From assembly GCA_050247895.1 (NCBI GenBank), contig JBFWTJ010000007.1:1-25918 (forward strand): a stretch of DNA of 25,918 bases, given 5' to 3'. Below are positions 1 to 7,639 of this stretch, in pieces (the stretch's first letter is position 1; each line of letters starts with the position of its first letter). Source of the DNA: CAVPEW01 sp050247895 (GTDB taxonomy: Bacteria > Actinomycetota > Acidimicrobiia > Acidimicrobiales > VFJN01). Position numbers and translations under genes: made by a program. The notes below the pieces were generated by a model that saw nothing but the letters and a program-made list of their open reading frames with translations, had not been told where the DNA came from and did no database searches.

Positions 1-26
1 GCGGCGGGCGGTACGGCATCGGTCAC
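1..26 (-). CDS. Start of a gene cut by the window edge, probably a MoxR-type AAA ATPase
   Basis: Only the first eight or so codons are present. A GTG on the minus strand at 26-24 overlaps the stop of the DUF4350 gene (TGA, 25-23) as GTGA, and the frame stays open to the window edge with a start reading MTDAVPPAA. The same overlap style joins the two preceding genes, so translational coupling is likely. In Actinomycetota, DUF4129 and DUF4350 genes are commonly followed by a MoxR AAA+ ATPase and a DUF58 protein. The MoxR identity rests on that context alone. An in-frame alternative start is not visible in the few bases left. Confidence 0.35.
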
Positions 27-1132
27 GTCAACGTCTCCTGTCGGATGCGGGCGGCGGCAAGGGTGACGGCGAGGAGCTGGGCGTCGTCGGCCACCGGATC
101 CTCGCCCAGTCCCGCCCGCACGGTGGCCTCGTCGAGGCCGGTCCGCTCGACGACGGCGGCGACGAGCCGGGACGGCCCGACCGTGGCCGGGATGCCCAGG
201 CGCCGGACCACCGCCGAGCGGAGGTCGTGGCGGACCAGGTCGGCCACGGGCCCGGGCTGGCCGCCCCGGGCCAGCAGCCGGCCGGTGGCCTCGGTCAGCT
301 CCGAGCCGGCCACCGCCACCGGCTGGTCCTCGACGACCGGCCGGCCCAGGCGCACGGCCCGCCAGAGGGCGTAGGCGGCGAAGGCCACGCCGAGCTGGGC
401 CAGCGCCCGGCGCACGCCGTCGGGGACCAGGTCGACCAGGCTGCGGTCGCCGCCGCCCACGGCGGGGGCCAGGGTCACGAAGGCGACCCGCTCGTCGCCC
501 CGCGGGGCCACCAGCTCGGCGGCCAGGGGGGCGTTGTCGGCCTCGGCCAGCGCGCCGTTGGTCAGGAAGCCGGGCGAGGCCACGGCCAGGACCCGGCCGG
601 CGCCCTCGGTCCGGGCCACCACGAACGCGACGTCGCCGTTCCCGTAGCAGCTCCGGTCGCCCTCCCCCACCTCCAGGCCCGACGGGTCGCCCGGCGCGAT
701 CTCGCCCAGCCCGGCGAGCTCCTCCACGTCGCAGCGTCCCGGGCCCGCGCCCTCGGGGTCGACGAAGTCGAACAGGCCCGACGCGAACGACGGCGCCAGC
801 GGCGAGCGGGGGTCGGCCACCACCAGCGTGCCGCCGGCGCGGACCCAATCGGTCAGGTCGTCCCGGCCCCGGTCGTCGAGGCGGTCCCAGAGCACCACGG
901 CGACGTCGTCGTCGGGGCGCACGGCACGCCGGTCGAGGCGCACCTCGGCGCCGAGCTCGCGCAGCAGGGCGACCAGGGCGCTGGTGCCCGGCGGCTGGTG
1001 CGAGCGGGGGTCGAGGGCGCGGTCGCTGCCGCCCCGGTCGCGGGCCAGGAGCCCGACGACGACCACGGTCAGGGCCAGGCCGGCCACGAGCAGCGGGCCC
1101 GAGCGCGACCTCGCCGGTCCCTCCTGGCTCAT
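23..1132 (-). CDS. DUF4350 domain membrane protein
   Basis: A 369-residue protein starting at an ATG that overlaps the DUF4129 stop as ATGA. An N-terminal transmembrane segment (about residues 13-29, rich in L and V, followed by ARDRGG) is followed by the DUF4350 hallmark: a short stretch ending SHQPPGTSALVALLRELGAEV, then a Rossmann-like domain with GGTLVVADPRSPLAP, similar to the GATase-like fold of the family. A second hydrophobic segment lies near residue 260 (QLGVAFAAYALWRAV). The remainder is probably cytoplasmic. DUF4350 proteins have no settled biochemical role; they travel with DUF4129, MoxR and DUF58 proteins in clusters thought to assemble or maintain membrane complexes. A longer upstream reading in this frame is an overlap shadow of the DUF4129 gene. 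Family call is strong; function is unknown. Confidence 0.85.
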   Translation of the reverse strand: MSQEGPARSRSGPLLVAGLALTVVVVGLLARDRGGSDRALDPRSHQPPGTSALVALLRELGAEVRLDRRAVRPDDDVAVVLWDRLDDRGRDDLTDWVRAGGTLVVADPRSPLAPSFASGLFDFVDPEGAGPGRCDVEELAGLGEIAPGDPSGLEVGEGDRSCYGNGDVAFVVARTEGAGRVLAVASPGFLTNGALAEADNAPLAAELVAPRGDERVAFVTLAPAVGGGDRSLVDLVPDGVRRALAQLGVAFAAYALWRAVRLGRPVVEDQPVAVAGSELTEATGRLLARGGQPGPVADLVRHDLRSAVVRRLGIPATVGPSRLVAAVVERTGLDEATVRAGLGEDPVADDAQLLAVTLAAARIRQETLT

Positions 1133-1773
1133 GCCGTCACCGCCGCGGCGCGGGGCACGCGCACCCGGTCGGCCAGGCCGGCGAAGCGGTCGGCCTCGGC
1201 CGGGCCCGCCGTCGCGCCGCCGTACCAGACGGCCTCGAACAGCTCGGTGGCCGCGGCGAACGCCGGTGCGGCCTCCGGCAGGCCCCGGCGCACGTCGCCG
1301 ACGTGCTCGCCGGTGGTGCGGCCGGCCTGCTCGGGGATCACGCCCCGGCGGACCAGCTCGCCGACCAGCGCCCGGTGGCGGCAGCGCAGTCCCTCGGCCC
1401 AACGCCCGTCGGCTTCGAGCGCCGCGGCCTCGGCCAGCCACTCCTCGGGCGTCCGGGTCGTCTCGACCATCACCTCGGGCCGCTCGGCGCGCGGCGCCCG
1501 GATCGGCCCGAGCCGCGCGTTGCGGGCCACCACGTAGGCGATGACGGCGGCCGCCGCGCCCAGCAGCGCCCAGGCCAGCAGCTGGGAGAGCCACCCGCCG
1601 CCACCGGCCAGGACCGAGAACAGGCCCTCCAGCCGTTCGGCGACCCAGCCCAGGACCCGGTCGAGGATCGACCGGCTGGGCGGGTCGTACCGGTCGTCGG
1701 CCAGGATCCGCTCGGCCGCGTCGCGGACCGCGTCGGGGTCGTGCCCCGGGGCGAGGGCCCGGGCCCAGCTCAA
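1129..1773 (-). CDS. DUF4129 domain membrane protein
   Basis: A 214-residue protein if it starts at the TTG at 1773-1771, which overlaps the stop of the upstream gene as TTGA. No ATG or GTG lies nearby in frame, and the adjoining genes also use four-base overlaps, which supports this start. The first 45 residues are amphipathic (DAVRDAAERILADDRYDPP), then comes one transmembrane segment (about 55-80, WLSQLLAWALLGAAAAVIAYVVA). The cytoplasmic C-terminal half carries the DUF4129 pattern of a TPR-like helical domain: EEWLAEAAALEADGRWAEGL, CRHRALVGELVRRGVI, GRTTGEHV and FEAVWYGG. The family is linked to MoxR/DUF58 clusters and some members are fused to transglutaminase domains; this one is not. 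The role is probably a membrane anchor or partner of the MoxR complex, which is inference. Confidence 0.85.
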   Translation of the reverse strand: MSWARALAPGHDPDAVRDAAERILADDRYDPPSRSILDRVLGWVAERLEGLFSVLAGGGGWLSQLLAWALLGAAAAVIAYVVARNARLGPIRAPRAERPEVMVETTRTPEEWLAEAAALEADGRWAEGLRCRHRALVGELVRRGVIPEQAGRTTGEHVGDVRRGLPEAAPAFAAATELFEAVWYGGATAGPAEADRFAGLADRVRVPRAAAVTA

Positions 1774-2717
1774 GGCGCGGCCGACGGGAACGCCCGATCG
1801 ACCTCGACGGCCACGTCGAGCCCCTCGGTCCGCACCCGCAGGTCGAAGTACCACAGCGTGGCGGCCGCCGCGGTGACCGGGGCGAGCAGGACCCCGCTGA
1901 CGATGCCGGTGGCGGCCACGAACACCCACAGGAGCCCGTCGAGGCCGGGCACCAGGCTGAGCAGCGAGGGGATGGCGCTGAGCGCCTCGTCGAAGAGCCA
2001 CAGCACGATCACCAGCAGCGTGCAGAAGCCCAGGGTGGCGCCGTAGCGCCGGCCGGTGAGCTGCATCGAGCGGCGCAGCGCGGCGAACGGGCCGAGGTCC
2101 TCGGCCACCAGCGCCGGAGCGGTGACGAAGAGCAGGGCGGCGATGAACAGCGACCCGACGAACAGGCCGATCACGCCCACCGCCTCGAGGAGGTGTCCGA
2201 CGATCCAGGCCACCAGGAGCGTCGGCGAGCGGCGCAGCGTCTCGCGCCGCACCGCGGCGGCGTCGACCGGCTGGTCGGTGAGGCGGGCCCAGGCGACGCG
2301 CATGGCCCCCACCGCCACCAGCGTGCCGGCCAGCGAGGGGCCGAGCAGGCTCAGCACCCCCACCCACTCCCCGCCCGACGAGGTCACCTCGGCGTCCGAC
2401 TCGGTGGTCCACAGGTCGATCGACAGGCCCTGCTCCACCACGTCCGCGGTGGCCCACGCGGTGATCAGGCTCAGCGGGACGATCAGGACGGCGGCGAGGC
2501 CGATGAGCAGGACCGGGGCGTGCTTGAGGGTGGCGAAGGCGCCGTCGAGCACGTCGGACATGGTCGAGGGGCGCAGGCCGGACCGGGGCTCGACCGGTCG
2601 GGCCGGCGCCGGAGGGGTCGAGGGCGAACCGGGCGCAGGGCCGCCCGCCGGCGGTGGTGCGTCGACGGCCTCGGTGCCGGGGGCGACCCAGCCCTGCGTC
2701 CCCCAGCTGTCGGCCAT
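1770..2717 (-). CDS. Multi-pass membrane protein of the DUF4129/DUF4350 cluster
   Basis: A 315-residue protein starting at ATG 2717 with MADSWGTQGW. About 50 N-terminal residues are low-complexity Pro/Ala/Gly and probably disordered. LRPSTMSDVLDGAFATLKH then leads into about six hydrophobic segments, including APVLLIGLAAVLIVPLSLI, the long VAWIVGHLLEAVGVIGLFVGSLF region, and a final GIVSGVLLAPVTAAAATLWYF. The ending YFDLRVRTEGLDV is typical of actinobacterial membrane proteins annotated with a glycerophosphoryl diester phosphodiesterase membrane-domain-like fold. No catalytic residues are visible, so I do not claim an enzyme. It is the first gene of the overlapping cluster. A TAGAAA hexamer 8 bases before the ATG (2731-2726) is a weak leaderless promoter candidate because it lacks the terminal T. 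Confidence 0.75.
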   Translation of the reverse strand: MADSWGTQGWVAPGTEAVDAPPPAGGPAPGSPSTPPAPARPVEPRSGLRPSTMSDVLDGAFATLKHAPVLLIGLAAVLIVPLSLITAWATADVVEQGLSIDLWTTESDAEVTSSGGEWVGVLSLLGPSLAGTLVAVGAMRVAWARLTDQPVDAAAVRRETLRRSPTLLVAWIVGHLLEAVGVIGLFVGSLFIAALLFVTAPALVAEDLGPFAALRRSMQLTGRRYGATLGFCTLLVIVLWLFDEALSAIPSLLSLVPGLDGLLWVFVAATGIVSGVLLAPVTAAAATLWYFDLRVRTEGLDVAVEVDRAFPSAAP

Positions 2718-2753
2718 GGCCCCTGTTTCTATCGGGCTGCTAGCAAGAGGGCG

Positions 2754-3506
2754 ATGCAAGGCTACGGGCCGGCCACGTACGGCGACCGCTTCGCCGACGT
2801 CTACGACGCGTGGTACTCGACGGTGACCGACCTCGACGGCTGCGTGGCGCGGGTCGCGGCGGTGGCGGCCGAGGTCGGCGGCGGGCCCGTGCTCGAGCTC
2901 GGGGTGGGCACCGGGCGGCTGGCCCTGCCGCTGGCCGAGCGGGGCCTGGAGGTCCACGGGGTCGACGCCTCCGCCGCGATGCTGGACCGCTGCCGGGCCA
3001 AGCCGGGTGCCGACCGCCTGCACCTCTCGCTGGGCGACATGGCCGAGCTCGCGCTGGTCGACCCACCGGCCTTCGCCGTGGTCCTCGTCGCCTTCAACAC
3101 GCTGTTCAACCTGCCCGCCGAGGCCGACCAGCGCCGCTGCCTGGCTCGCTGCGCCGCGCTGCTGGCGCCGGGCGGGGCCCTGCTGGTCGAGGCGTTCGTC
3201 CCCGACGAGGACCCGGAGGCCGCGACCCGGGCCGCGGTCGAGCCCCACCACATCGGGGTCGACGACGTCGTCCTGACCGTGAGCCGCAGCGACTTCGCCA
3301 CCCAGACCGTGCAGGGCCAGCACGTCCACCTGCGCGAGGACGGGATCCGCCTGCGGCCGTGGTCGCTGCGCTGGGCGACCCCGACCCAGCTCGACGACAT
3401 GGCCGCCGCGGCCGGCCTGGAGCCCTGGTGGCGACGGGGCGGCTGGCGGGACGAGCCCTTCGACGGCGACTCGGCCCTGCACGTGTCGGCGTGGCGCCGG
3501 CGCTGA
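2754..3506 (+). CDS. Class I SAM-dependent methyltransferase
   Basis: A 250-residue Rossmann-fold methyltransferase. Motif I is VLELGVGTGRLALPLA (about 46-61), followed by the acidic ribose-binding Asp in GVDASAAML (D71), LGDMAEL (motif II region, about 93-99), VLVAFNTLFNL (motif IV region), and LAPGGALLVEAFVPDE (about 137-152). This is the methyltransferase 25/11 type found for small-molecule and unassigned enzymes; the substrate cannot be read from sequence. The start ATG at 2754 was chosen because the protein then begins about 45 residues before motif I, normal for the family. The divergent membrane gene starts only 36 bases away. A TAGCAA hexamer (2741-2746) sits 7 bases before the ATG, a weak leaderless candidate. 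The reading frame upstream of the ATG is antisense to the neighbour. Confidence 0.85.
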   Translation: MQGYGPATYGDRFADVYDAWYSTVTDLDGCVARVAAVAAEVGGGPVLELGVGTGRLALPLAERGLEVHGVDASAAMLDRCRAKPGADRLHLSLGDMAELALVDPPAFAVVLVAFNTLFNLPAEADQRRCLARCAALLAPGGALLVEAFVPDEDPEAATRAAVEPHHIGVDDVVLTVSRSDFATQTVQGQHVHLREDGIRLRPWSLRWATPTQLDDMAAAAGLEPWWRRGGWRDEPFDGDSALHVSAWRRR

Positions 3507-3530
3507 CGCGATGGGGTCTCGGCGGGGCGA

Positions 3531-3536
3531 TAGGGT
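3531..3536 (+). promoter_or_regulatory. Leaderless -10 element (TAGGGT) of the galT transcript
   Basis: TAGGGT stands 7 bases before a GTG at 3544. In Actinomycetota this spacing from a TANNNT hexamer places the transcription start at or next to the start codon, giving leaderless mRNA. The GTG does not open galT but a short frame that ends on the galT start codon. No clear -35 element is visible. The promoter lies directly after the preceding methyltransferase gene. Confidence 0.6.
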
Positions 3537-3543
3537 CCGCACC

Positions 3544-3579
3544 GTGACCGACGTCTCCTCGTCGCCCGCGCGCCGGTGA
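3544..3579 (+). CDS. Putative 11-residue leaderless uORF coupled to galT
   Basis: GTG followed by 10 sense codons and TGA gives the peptide MTDVSSSPARR. Its TGA (3577-3579) overlaps the galT GTG (3576-3578) as GTGA, the arrangement used for termination-reinitiation. The galT start has no Shine-Dalgarno sequence in the 20 bases before it, and no in-frame galT start exists closer to the promoter, so ribosomes loading on a leaderless 5' end would read this frame first. The peptide itself has no recognisable domain; the act of translating it may matter more than the product. Expression is inferred, not shown. Confidence 0.45.
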   Translation: MTDVSSSPARR

Positions 3580-4550
3580 GCCAGCTCCGTCTGAACCCCC
3601 TCACCGGCCGATGGGTCACGGTCGCCGCCGAGCGGGCCGTCCGTCCCGGCGACCTGCTCCTGCGGCGCCAGCCGGTCGAGGCCCCGCCCCACCGGGCCTG
3701 CCCGTTCTGCCCCGGCAACGAGGAGGCGACCGCGCCGGCGCTGGAGACCTACGGCCCCTCGGGCGACTGGCAGGTCCGGGTGGTGCCGAACCTGTACCCG
3801 GCCTTCGAGGGCAACGCCCCGATGCACGTGCACAACCTCGGCCCGGTCTTCACCCAGGCCACGGCCAGCGGCGTGCACGAGGTCCTCGTCTACACCCGGG
3901 ACCACAAGGGCGCCTGGTCCGAGCTCGACGACAAGCACGCCGGCCTGGCCATGGCCGCCATCCGCGACCGGATGGAGGACCACGCCCGGCGCTCGACGGT
4001 CCGCTACACCCAGGCCATCGTCAACCACGGTCGCGAGGCCGGCGCGTCGCTCGAGCACCCGCACGGCCAGCTGCTGGGCATCCCGTTCGTCCCGGGCGAG
4101 ATCGCCGAGGAGGAGGCGGGCTTCCGCCGCTTCGAGGGCTCCTGCCTGCTCTGCACGACCTTGGAGGCCGAGCTCCAGGCCGGCCACCGCCTCCTGGTCG
4201 ACGACGATCGGGCCGTGGCCCTGTGCCCCTACTGGAGCGGCACGCCCTACGAGGTGCTGATCATCCCCCGGCCCCACGAGGTCCACCTCGAAGCCGCCTC
4301 GCCCAGCGTGGTGGTGGCGGTGGGCCGGGTCCTGCGGGACGCGCTGCGCCTGCTGCGCGACCACGTCGGCGACGTCGCCTACAACGTGGTCTTCCACACC
4401 GCGCCCCACCACCACGACGGCCCGTTCCACTGGCACGTGCACGTGCTGCCCCGGGTGACCAGCGTGGCCGGCTTCGAGCAGGGCACCGGGGTGATGATCA
4501 ACATCACGCCGCCCGAAGAGGCCGCCCGCCAGCTCACGGGCCGCGAGTAG
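3576..4550 (+). CDS. galT: Galactose-1-phosphate uridylyltransferase
   Basis: GalT transfers UMP between UDP-glucose and galactose 1-phosphate in the Leloir pathway, in the cytoplasm. The 324-residue protein starts MSQLRLNPLTGRWV, the usual family N-terminus. It has a CPFC zinc pair (C42, C45) and H110 in TRDHKG as a likely further metal ligand. The active-site motif EHPHGQ lies at 160-165, with H163 the expected nucleophile and Q165 following, and a C-terminal HIT half contains FHWHVHVLPR (284-293). Length fits the shorter actinobacterial form. A second Cys pair (C190, C193 in SCLLC) is present. No galK or galE is adjacent; a second methyltransferase follows 10 bases downstream, so the two probably share a transcript. 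A related nucleotidylyltransferase with another sugar phosphate as substrate cannot be excluded. Confidence 0.93.
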   Translation: MSQLRLNPLTGRWVTVAAERAVRPGDLLLRRQPVEAPPHRACPFCPGNEEATAPALETYGPSGDWQVRVVPNLYPAFEGNAPMHVHNLGPVFTQATASGVHEVLVYTRDHKGAWSELDDKHAGLAMAAIRDRMEDHARRSTVRYTQAIVNHGREAGASLEHPHGQLLGIPFVPGEIAEEEAGFRRFEGSCLLCTTLEAELQAGHRLLVDDDRAVALCPYWSGTPYEVLIIPRPHEVHLEAASPSVVVAVGRVLRDALRLLRDHVGDVAYNVVFHTAPHHHDGPFHWHVHVLPRVTSVAGFEQGTGVMINITPPEEAARQLTGRE

Positions 4551-4560
4551 CCACCTGCCC

Positions 4561-5424
4561 GTGGCCGACGTGCGCGAGGTGGGCTGGCCCTTCTGGGCGC
4601 CCTCGGACCTGTCCACCGTCGAGGCCGCGCTCGACCTGGCCGGCGTGGCCCGGGGCGACCACTTCGTGGACCTGGGCTGCGGCGACGGCCAGGTCCTGGT
4701 CGCCGCCGCCCGCCGGGGCGCCCAGGTGCTGGGCGTGGAGATCGACGACGACCTGGCCGCCACCGCCCGGGCCGCGCTGGAGGCCGAGGGCCTGCCGGGC
4801 ACGGTGGTGGTCGCCGACCTGTTCGACCTCGACCTGGACGCCGACGTGGTCTTCACCTACCTGAGCCCGGGGACCCTCCAACGCCTCACCCCGGCCCTGC
4901 GGGCGCTGCGCGGCGCCCGGCTGGTCACGGTGGACTTCGAGGTCCCCGACCTGGTCGTGGACGACGTGGCCGGCACCGCCCACCTCTACCGGCTGCCCGG
5001 CCGTCGCCGGCGGCGGGGCAGCCCGGGCTGGCCCGCGGCAGGGACCCTGATCGTGACGGTGGCCGGCTACGAGTCGCTGTCGGTGCTCCACGCCGTGCAC
5101 CCCGGGGGCCCGGTCGAGGTGGCGACCTCCACCCCGCTGGCGCGGGCCGGGTCGTTCCGGCCGGGGCTCGATGACGCCCGGCCGGGCCAGCACCTGGCCG
5201 TCGACGTGCGCTGGGAGGGCCACGCCGCGGGCACGGTGGCCACGGGCACGGTCGAGGTCGCCGGGCTGGCGCCGCACCACCTGACCGTGTGCTTCACCGA
5301 CGACGAGGAGGCCCAGGGCGCGTGGGACCTGGACCCCGGCGGCGTGGCCGACCTGGCCATCGCCTTGGCCGACCGCAGGCCCCCCACGACGCCCGACGGG
5401 CTGCTGGCGGTGCTCGGGGCCTGA
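4561..5424 (+). CDS. SAM-dependent methyltransferase downstream of galT
   Basis: A 287-residue protein starting at GTG 4561. Its N-terminal half is a compact methyltransferase: FWAPSDLSTVEAALDLAGV, motif I FVDLGCGDGQVLVAAA (35-50), acidic residue E60 in VLGVEIDDD, and motif IV region VVFTYLSPGTLQRL (96-109). The pattern resembles the small bacterial relatives of lysine methyltransferases of the FAM173 type, but substrate assignment is not possible. The C-terminal half (about 150-287) is less conserved and beta-rich, with a TGTVEVAGLAPHHLTVCF stretch, and may bind the substrate. It sits 10 bases after galT with no Shine-Dalgarno sequence, so it is probably co-transcribed. Confidence 0.8.
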   Translation: MADVREVGWPFWAPSDLSTVEAALDLAGVARGDHFVDLGCGDGQVLVAAARRGAQVLGVEIDDDLAATARAALEAEGLPGTVVVADLFDLDLDADVVFTYLSPGTLQRLTPALRALRGARLVTVDFEVPDLVVDDVAGTAHLYRLPGRRRRRGSPGWPAAGTLIVTVAGYESLSVLHAVHPGGPVEVATSTPLARAGSFRPGLDDARPGQHLAVDVRWEGHAAGTVATGTVEVAGLAPHHLTVCFTDDEEAQGAWDLDPGGVADLAIALADRRPPTTPDGLLAVLGA

Positions 5425-5443
5425 GCCCGCCGCGGCGCGGGCT
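5424..5443 (+). terminator. Short GC hairpin after the second methyltransferase gene
   Basis: AGCCCGC and GCGGGCT form a perfect 7-bp stem with a six-base loop, starting at the last base of the methyltransferase stop codon. There is no T tract, as is common for candidate terminators in very GC-rich genomes. It would separate the galT transcript from the small membrane gene at 5478. Confidence 0.4.
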
Positions 5444-5477
5444 GTAAGGACCGGGCGGTCCCCCCGATCTGAGCGAC

Positions 5478-5720
5478 ATGACCGCCATCCGCATCCCCGC
5501 GGCGCGCCGGACCGCCCGTCCGGCCTGGGCCGCCGTCGTCGGCGTGGTCACCGGGCTGGCCCTCGTGGCGCTGGCCTGGCTGGCCCGGACCGGCACCGGC
5601 ACCGACGTCGCGGCCGTCGTCGTGCCCCTCACGCTGGTCGGCACCCCCGCCGTCGGCCTCGGCCTGTGGGCGGGCCGCAGCCGCCTCATGGTCACGGCCC
5701 GCTACCGGGCCCGGCGCTAG
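5478..5720 (+). CDS. Small two-segment membrane protein, function unknown
   Basis: An 80-residue protein starting MTAIRIPAARRTARP. A basic N-terminus precedes two hydrophobic segments, roughly 18-37 (AAVVGVVTGLALVALAWLA) and 43-66 (DVAAVVVPLTLVGTPAVGLGLW), with a basic C-terminal tail ending TARYRARR. The positive-inside rule puts both ends in the cytoplasm. I recognise no family and see no Shine-Dalgarno sequence. The hydrophobic/basic pattern and codon use like the neighbours support a real gene. It ends convergently with the lyase gene at 5800. Confidence 0.55.
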   Translation: MTAIRIPAARRTARPAWAAVVGVVTGLALVALAWLARTGTGTDVAAVVVPLTLVGTPAVGLGLWAGRSRLMVTARYRARR

Positions 5721-5749
5721 GCGGGCCCCACCCTCAGGGGGGACCGGGC

Positions 5750-5764
5750 AGGCGGAGCCCGCCT
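5750..5764. terminator. Hairpin between convergent genes
   Basis: AGGCGG and CCGCCT pair perfectly around a three-base loop, in the 79-base gap between the small membrane gene (stop 5720) and the lyase gene (stop 5800, minus strand). Being symmetrical it could end transcription from both sides. No T tract is present. Confidence 0.35.
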
Positions 5765-5799
5765 AGGCGACGTGCGGCCGTGCGCCGGCCGGTGCGTGG

Positions 5800-6666
5800 C
5801 TACGCGAGGTACCGGTGCTCGGCGTCGCTCAGGGCCGGGTACCCGAGCAGGTCCGAGAACTCGCCGTAGTCCAGGTACTCCTCGGCCAGGTCGGCCAGGT
5901 CCTCGCCGGCGGCGACCCGCGCGTAGCACCCGCGGATGGCGGTGATGGCGGCGAACAGGCCGTGGAGCGGGACGATGGCGATCCGCACGCCGGCCTCGTA
6001 GAGGCTGGCCGGGTCGCGCACCACGTGGGACTGCATCCAGTGGCCGACCGTCCCGTGGCCCATCAGGGGGATGCCGACGCGCCGGTGGAGCTCGGCCCAC
6101 TGGTCGGGCCCGAAGGACGGGTCCAGGGTCGTCGGGAAGATCATGTCGGCGCCCGCCTCGGCGTAGGCCTCGCCCCGGCGGTAGATCTCGTCACCGGCGG
6201 CGTCGGTGCGGGCCACGATCAGCATCGACTCCCGGGCCTCCACCGCAGCGCGGACCTTCCCCTTGGCCTCCTCGATGTCGACCAGCGGCAGGGTTCCTCC
6301 GCTGTCGAGCTTGGGGCAGCGCTTGGGCGACACCTGGTCCTCGATGAACGCCGCGGCGCTCCCCGCGTTCTCGAACTCCCGCACGGCTCGGGCGCACTGC
6401 AGGACGCCGCCCCAGCCGGTGTCGAGGTCGGCCATGATGCTGATGTCGACGGCCAGGCGCATGTCCCGGATCCGCGAGAGCATGTCCGCCTTCCCGTACA
6501 GCTCCATGTCGGGGTAGCCCATCGACGCCGAGATGACCGAGCCGGCGGCGAAGACGCCGCGGAACCCCGCCTCCTCGGCCAGGCGGGCCGACAGCCCGTC
6601 CCACGCGTTGGGCATCAGCACGATCTCACCCGTGTCGAGCAGTTCCCTGATCTTCGTGCCACTCAT
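5800..6666 (-). CDS. Isocitrate lyase/PEP mutase superfamily enzyme, probably a C-C lyase
   Basis: A 288-residue TIM-barrel protein of the family that includes methylisocitrate lyase, dimethylmalate lyase, oxaloacetate decarboxylase and PEP mutase. Visible features are LMPNAWDGLSARL (17-29), GSVISASMGYPD (42-53), the metal-binding ADLDTGWGG (79-87, D80 and D82), FIEDQVSPKRCPK (107-119) and IVARTDA (150-156). C117 falls at the place of the catalytic Cys of true lyases, which PEP mutase lacks, so C-C bond cleavage is more likely; however the usual KRCGH reads KRCPK here. The ATG at 6666 was chosen because GAGAGGAG lies 7 bases upstream. It follows the ABC importer genes by 16 bases on the same strand and probably acts on, or near, the imported compound, which is inference. 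Confidence 0.85.
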   Translation of the reverse strand: MSGTKIRELLDTGEIVLMPNAWDGLSARLAEEAGFRGVFAAGSVISASMGYPDMELYGKADMLSRIRDMRLAVDISIMADLDTGWGGVLQCARAVREFENAGSAAAFIEDQVSPKRCPKLDSGGTLPLVDIEEAKGKVRAAVEARESMLIVARTDAAGDEIYRRGEAYAEAGADMIFPTTLDPSFGPDQWAELHRRVGIPLMGHGTVGHWMQSHVVRDPASLYEAGVRIAIVPLHGLFAAITAIRGCYARVAAGEDLADLAEEYLDYGEFSDLLGYPALSDAEHRYLA

Positions 6667-6682
6667 CGATGTGCTCCTCTCG

Positions 6683-7639
6683 TCATGAACGGATTCCGTC
6701 TGGCTCCCGCGGCGAGCCGCGCCCGGCGCGGTCGTCCGAGACCTCGGCACCGCCGGACCGGCCGACGCGGTCGGCCGGCGGTGGTGCAGGGCACCGGTCG
6801 CCGCCGGCCGCGCCCGGCTCGGCGGGATCGGCCCAGTCGGGCAGCCCGTCGACGCGGGCGACGGCGGAGAGCGAGCGGCCGGGGACCGCGGCCAGCAGCT
6901 CGCGCGTGTAGGCGTCCCGGGGGTCGCCCAGGACCTGCTCGACCGGGCCGACCTCGACGATCCGGCCCTCGTGCATCACCGCGACCCGGTCGGCGAAGGC
7001 CTCCACGACGGCCAGGTCGTGGCTGATGAACAGGTAGGCGACGCCGTACTCCTCCTGCACGTCGCGCAGGAGGTTGAGGACCTGGGCCTGGACCGACGCG
7101 TCGAGCGCGGCCACCGGCTCGTCGCAGATGATCAGGTCGGGGCGCACCGCCAGGGCGCGGGCGATCGCGACCCGCTGCAGCTGGCCGCCCGAGAGCTCGC
7201 CCGGGTACCGGGCCGCGAAGCGGGCGCTGAGCCCGACCCTCTCGAGGAGCTGCGCGACCTGCTCCCGCCGCTCGCCGGCCGTGCCGACGCGGTGCACGAC
7301 GAGGGGCTCGGCCACCGAGGCACCCACGGGCACGGCCGGGTCGAGCGAGCTGTAGGGGTCCTGGAACACCATCTGGACCCGTCGCCGGAAGGCTCGCAGG
7401 GCGGACCCCCGCAGGGCCCGGACGTCGATCCCGTCGAAGGTGACCGACCCGGCATCGGGTTCGACCAGCCGGTTCACGATCCGGGCCGTGGTCGACTTGC
7501 CGGCACCGGACTCGCCGACGAGCGCCAGCGTCTCGCCCCGGTCGAGGTCGAAGCTCACGTCGGCGAGCACCGACGTGGTCCCACGACGGCGGCCCGAGCC
7601 GAACGACTTGCCCAGGTTGGCCACCACCAGGAGGCTCAT
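6683..7639 (-). CDS. Oligopeptide/nickel-type ABC importer ATPase (OppF/DppF-like)
   Basis: A 318-residue ABC ATPase that powers the importer from the cytoplasmic side. Motifs in order: Walker A GESGAGKS (42-49), Q-loop Gln in VFQDPYSSLDP (Q93), signature LSGGQLQR (149-156), Walker B LIICDEP (169-175), and the switch His in FISHDL (H207). The C-terminal oligopeptide-transporter extension is present to about residue 265 (GDPRDAYTRELLAAVPG), but the usual Cys-rich tail is replaced by a Pro/Gly/Arg-rich end. It starts at an ATG that overlaps the stop of the partner ATPase gene as ATGA, so the two are translationally coupled and probably form a heterodimer. Substrate is set by the binding protein, not by this subunit. 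Confidence 0.92.
   Translation of the reverse strand: MSLLVVANLGKSFGSGRRRGTTSVLADVSFDLDRGETLALVGESGAGKSTTARIVNRLVEPDAGSVTFDGIDVRALRGSALRAFRRRVQMVFQDPYSSLDPAVPVGASVAEPLVVHRVGTAGERREQVAQLLERVGLSARFAARYPGELSGGQLQRVAIARALAVRPDLIICDEPVAALDASVQAQVLNLLRDVQEEYGVAYLFISHDLAVVEAFADRVAVMHEGRIVEVGPVEQVLGDPRDAYTRELLAAVPGRSLSAVARVDGLPDWADPAEPGAAGGDRCPAPPPADRVGRSGGAEVSDDRAGRGSPREPDGIRS

Noticed and set aside
4547..4552. TAGCCA 8 bases before the GTG of the second methyltransferase gene, resembling a leaderless promoter
   Set aside because: It lacks the final T, and its TAG is the galT stop codon; co-transcription with galT explains the gene better.
2718..4856. A 1028-codon open frame on the minus strand whose upstream two thirds run antisense to galT and both methyltransferases
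   Set aside because: Only its last 315 codons (1770-2717) have membrane-protein character. The rest mirrors well-identified genes and is Arg/Gly/Pro-rich shadow sequence typical at this GC content.
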